Source: Sphagnum compactum
Lineage: Eukaryota > Bryophyta > Sphagnopsida > Sphagnales
Reading direction: 5' to 3'
NCBI GenBank assembly: GCA_965153455.1
Contig: OZ234503.1
Span: 13,893,118-13,957,117 of the forward strand
Length of the DNA: 64,000 nucleotides
In this document: positions 59,701 to 64,000 of the stretch, in pieces
How the letters are laid out: the number at the start of each line of letters is the position of its first letter
How positions within the stretch are numbered: position 1 is the stretch's first letter
Notes under the pieces: model-generated
What the model saw: the letters and a program-made list of their open reading frames with translations, nothing else
What the model was told of the DNA's origin: nothing
Databases searched by the model: none
Translations under genes and position numbers: made by a program

Positions 59701-61984
59701 CACATAAACACAACAAACAAACAATGTGTATAGTAGGAAACCTAAACCTTTCATTGTTCATGTCCACATCTTCCTAAACAAATGCAACCCACCCAAAATA
59801 AAGGTGTTTTTGATTTCTTCATCCATCATTCATCAATCCTCCATTCTAGGTTATAATGTCTTTTAGAGCCCCTCTTGGATCAAAATTTCAAGAACTTCAA
59901 GTTTGTTGGCAGTTGAAAATTTCTTGTTAGTACTTGTAGTTTTACTAGTTGAATTTTTAAAAAGGCATTCTTATATTGGATAAACTCTTTTTCAACAATT
60001 TTTTTTTCTTTGGCACAAAATGGAACAAATACATTGCATCAAGAAGAAAAACAAGTCATCTACTCTAACAAGTAGCCATTAAACAATAGGGACAAAAGCA
60101 AACATTAATGCATTTATTGTAACCATTCACATGGCCCCCATAGTCTCCATCTAATAATGCCACAACCAACCTTGTGCACACATCATCTTTAGCACCCCCA
60201 CATTCATGAAAGTGATGAAAAAATGCAATATTATCAATTCCTAATTACTTTAACATAATAAGGTAAAAGCATTTAAAACTAGCATGTTTGGACAAAACAT
60301 CGTCCAAAGTTTACACAATTCTTTTAAACTTGGGAATATTCTGTTACAAAATTTTCTCTTCTTTTGAATTTTATCTTGCCAAATGACAATAAGAAATAAT
60401 TCTTTGGGGAAGGGTATAGTTGTCACATTCATATGTATTGGCTACAATATTAAGAATTTTTTGAAAATGTGTTGTCAACTAAGTTGAAATCTTTTTAGAA
60501 ATTTTAACCACTTTAGCAAGTCTATCATGAAATTAAAAACAAACATTGCTTAAAACCATGAAAATAAACAATTTGGGAAGAAATCATTTTAGTATAAATT
60601 TACTTCAAAATTATTTTTTCACAAAACGAAAAATGTTTCAAAACCTATATAGCAGGTGGAATTGTGAATTTTGAACTTTTGTGCAATTAATTATGAATTG
60701 TTTTGGAAAATATGTGATACCTTAGCTCATGAATCAAGTCAAATTGTGTTGGCATCCCAAATTCTTATTGTTGAGAACATAATATGAATAGATAATGTTC
60801 TTTAAAACTTATGCCACATGTGCCAAAATTGACATTTAAAGACATTTAATAATGCCCCTGATCATAGATTCACAAGCTTTCGTTAAATGTTCTTGAAACA
60901 AATGAAAGGTTGGTTTGAATCAGTGCACCTCAAGTTTGATGAAATCCAACCTTCAAACACTAGTAAAAACCATAAATATGTCATAGTAGATTGTATATTT
61001 ATCCTAGTAAATACAAAAGTTTATTTTTTATGAAATTCATTAATAGCTTAATAAAAAATAGTTGTGCATTAATTGACATTAAACTATGATAATAAAATGC
61101 ACTCCATTTTCCCCCATATGCCAAGTGGTGGTAAGAAACCATTATACACCATATTTTAGGAACAACAATCTTTAGTGATTTTACCTTATGGAATTCAAGC
61201 ACCTTTTTCCATTGATGCATCTCATACTTGATAATGGATTTATGAACTTGTTGACTCAAAGTTTCCAACACCTTTAAAATCAAATAATTTTATTCCAATA
61301 AGAGTTGTGAAATCAAAACTCTATGGGATCTCACATTTAATTTTATTGCACTAGTGGGTCATTGAGATTGTACATTTTGATGAATTTCGATAAAAGCCAA
61401 AACTCGAGCTTGAAATTTAGAATTTGATTGTTCCAAGTTGCTACCAAGCTAAAGGATTGATCCAAATCCTTGATTTAGTCTTCCACAAGATGGCCTACAC
61501 ATTTTGACAAGAGCTCAAACTTTCATTATGCATGAGAACTTTGGAATTCGCACAATACTGGTTAAACTGAGGGTCAATTTCCATGTGACCCACCAAGTTA
61601 CAACACCTAACACCAACCACTAAAAGAAAATGGAAAAATAGTCAAAATAGTTTCACATTTCATCCTAATTCCTAAACAAACATTGAAGAGTCTCTACTTG
61701 AGATCTTAGCCTCAACAAAGTCTAATCAACAACTAATATCAATTTACTTGACGTTGTTTGTATTTTGGTATCTTCATGTATGAAATAACTAAACCTATGT
61801 ATATCCAAACTTCTTCTTTTTAAGTTCAAAACTTAAAATTTATATATTTACACAAGTTTTCCCTATTTATCCATTTTTAATGCTTGCAAGTTGATTGCAT
61901 TTGTTAAAGATGCTTCATAATGCATACATATTAACCAATTCGTGTCATATTGTTGAAGTTATACTAGAACCACATGTCCAAGAA

Positions 61985-62125
61985 AAAAGCTTTATATGTA
62001 TGGAATATATTTTAATAGTTAAATAAACCCTTAAATTTTAATTGAAGCTTCACTTTGAAAATTTGAAGAAGAGATAAGATTAATGGTAAAGGAGATGGAA
62101 TTTTATCAATTTAATAATACCACAC
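61985..62125. repeat. dispersed AT-rich repeat (pair with 32580-32710)
   Basis: Shares 'tatggaat', 'aaattttaattgaagct', 'cacttt', 'aaaggagatgga' or 'aaaagagatgga', and 'tatcaatttaat' in the same order. Confidence 0.6.
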
Positions 62126-64000
62126 TTGAACAAACTTAACTATCATTTATCATCAACTAGGTTTTTTTATTTGAATAATTTACTTATTTTTCCCAATTCT
62201 TTCCACCAATTTTTCATTTTTGTGGCAAAATGTGTTATTACATTAAGTGACTTATTCAAAAAAAAAATTGGGTAGCAAAGCCTTCTAAAATATCTATCTA
62301 AAATAAAATTGACCACAATCTCTCATGACATTTTTATGACCTAGCTACAATATCATGTAAAAAATCAAATTGAGATTGTGCATAAAAAATAAACATAATT
62401 TGCAAAAAATCATATATTATATTACACTTTTACAAATTATTCTTCTAAAATAAATCATAAAAATAATTTTTCATTATAGCAATAAATATGTCTTTGACTA
62501 TTTAATTAAATATGATGGCAATTGCTAACGGGATTTTTTTCTTCCCATTTAAGGTTAATTCACCTTTAGATTTTTCAACAATATGTACATACAACACACA
62601 AAATAAAACTAAAACTACTACAAATCCTAAATTAATATGTACACAAATTACTCAAGCTTGAAGGAAATAGGCTGAAAAAAAATGATTTTTGTTCCATAAT
62701 TGAAGAATGAAACACATAATCATGAATGAAATCCAAAAAGTCCCCCAATAGGTCTGTCTTCGTAATTTTATACTAGCCATTTCAAAATATAACAATCATA
62801 ACTGACCATTGTAAACAGTCATTAGCCAATATTTAGACTAATAGTTCAAATTTTCAAAAAATACACCCTACCTAACTACTTGTTCAACTACTAGTTCTGT
62901 CAAGTACAAGTTCTACAAATTACATGTTGACCAACATGTCAACCTATCTTCTTGACCCAATCATTACCTACCAAGTTTAGTAATTGGTTAGGTTAAAACT
63001 ACAAGTTAGGTTAAATAATAGGTTAAGACATTTTGTTAGTCTTAACAACATGTATACATTATCAACCTATTACCAAATATGGGTAATAACAACCCTTACA
63101 TATTAATAGATGTACATCCATTCACAAATTGAACCCTTTTGTTGTCTCTTTATAATATAATGTGAAATAATATTAATCTAATAAAAGTATTAAATCTGCA
63201 TGTGTGAATAGAGTGTACTCACACTAACAAGAGATGTGGCAAGTGTATCATCTGTTTAATTTTTCATGTTTAAAAGTGGTAATTTAAATTGGTCTTAAAA
63301 ATATTATTTTTATATATAATAAACATGTTCATAATATATCATTTGAACATGTGAATTAATTTGAAAAATATTTGATGAATAAAAAGCTCTCAAAAGCACT
63401 CATTAAGCACAAAACATTTGTTTTTTAGGGTTTAAAGGATTTATAAATAGATTTCAAAACTTTTGAAAATTACATACATTTTGAAATCTTTTACATAAAA
63501 CTTGACATAATAATATTTTAAAAAAGTTTAAGATTTTTGAAGATTTTTTTTTAAAATCTAAAGAATATTCCTTTGAAACAATCCCAAAAGCACACAGGTG
63601 CAGCTCATGTTATCATGTTTGCACTTAACAACCCTATGAATAAAATAAACAACTTCAGAGTATTAAGTTAGACTTATTAGTTGAGTTGAGTTTTTTTTAT
63701 AGAAATTGAATGAATATAAAATTGTGATTCAATTCATCAAAATATTAGAACACATGCATGTACATTCTAAGCCATGTTCACTAGTGAGTCCACAAAATAA
63801 GGTTAAAATAACATTTAATTTCATAATCATGTATTAGATTCTAGAACAAATGTCCAATCAAAATTTTTTTTAAAAAAAATCAAATGTTTATAAAAGTCTA
63901 TGAACCATTTTTTTTACTTTTGTGATTTTTGGCTAGTTTTCAATTTCTATCTTCATTAATTTATGCTAAAAATGAGTGTATAACTTTAGGGATTTTGGTA

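Larger units (their letters stand above)
54175..64000. other. intergenic DNA downstream of the aspartic protease, no gene seen
   Basis: Frames are short and lack domains. The part up to about 57.9 kb has moderate GC; beyond that it becomes very AT-rich and repetitive. Noted inside: a TACC-rich stretch (56480-56720) and a relative of a 32.6-kb repeat (61985-62125). Confidence 0.6.

Overview
This is a window of a land-plant nuclear genome. The coding parts are split by GT-AG introns, the intergenic DNA is very AT-rich, and the gene families are typical of plants: a peroxisomal LON2 protease, a malectin-like/LRR receptor kinase, and a GPI-anchored pepsin-like protease with arabinogalactan-type AP/SP repeats. 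I cannot name the species from sequence alone. The strong AT bias, many degenerate repeats and repeat-filled receptor-kinase introns suggest a large genome, possibly of a non-flowering plant, but that is a guess.

Three complete genes could be rebuilt exon by exon with phases that close. (1) Minus strand 6621-13581: LON2-type peroxisomal Lon protease, 17 exons, 906 codons plus stop, with AAA and Ser/Lys protease motifs and a C-terminal SRL peroxisome signal. (2) Minus strand 34742-45780: LRR-I class receptor kinase, 15 exons, 986 codons, with signal peptide, malectin-like ectodomain, LRRs, one membrane span and an intact RD kinase. (3) Plus strand 48751-54174: A1-family aspartic protease, 10 exons, 576 codons, with signal peptide, two DTG motifs, AP/SP-rich stalk and hydrophobic tail. 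Genes 2 and 3 are head-to-head across about 3 kb, and each has a TATA box close to its start.

Between LON2 and the receptor kinase sits a 4474-bp LTR retrotransposon on the minus strand (15981-20454). It has two 826-bp LTRs about 1.5% apart, a tRNA-iMet-type primer site, a gag region broken by four stops that C-to-T change could explain, and no room for pol. Downstream of gag is a stretch matching the first membrane-helix region of plant autoinhibited Ca2+-ATPases, which looks like a captured host-gene fragment. This is the most unusual object in the window.

Layout: 1-6.6 kb, no confident gene, one weak reading frame, a minisatellite and a MITE-like element; 6.6-13.6 kb, LON2; 13.6-15.9 kb, tandem duplications, GC-richer patches and one unidentified reading frame without a Met start; 16.0-20.5 kb, the LTR element; 20.5-34.7 kb, AT-rich repeats (a ~160-bp tandem array, an ATG-rich degenerate array, a CAACAAA-type array, SINE heads); 34.7-45.8 kb, receptor kinase with repeat-laden introns; 45.8-48.7 kb, shared upstream region; 48.75-54.2 kb, aspartic protease; 54.2-64 kb, AT-rich DNA with no gene that I can support.
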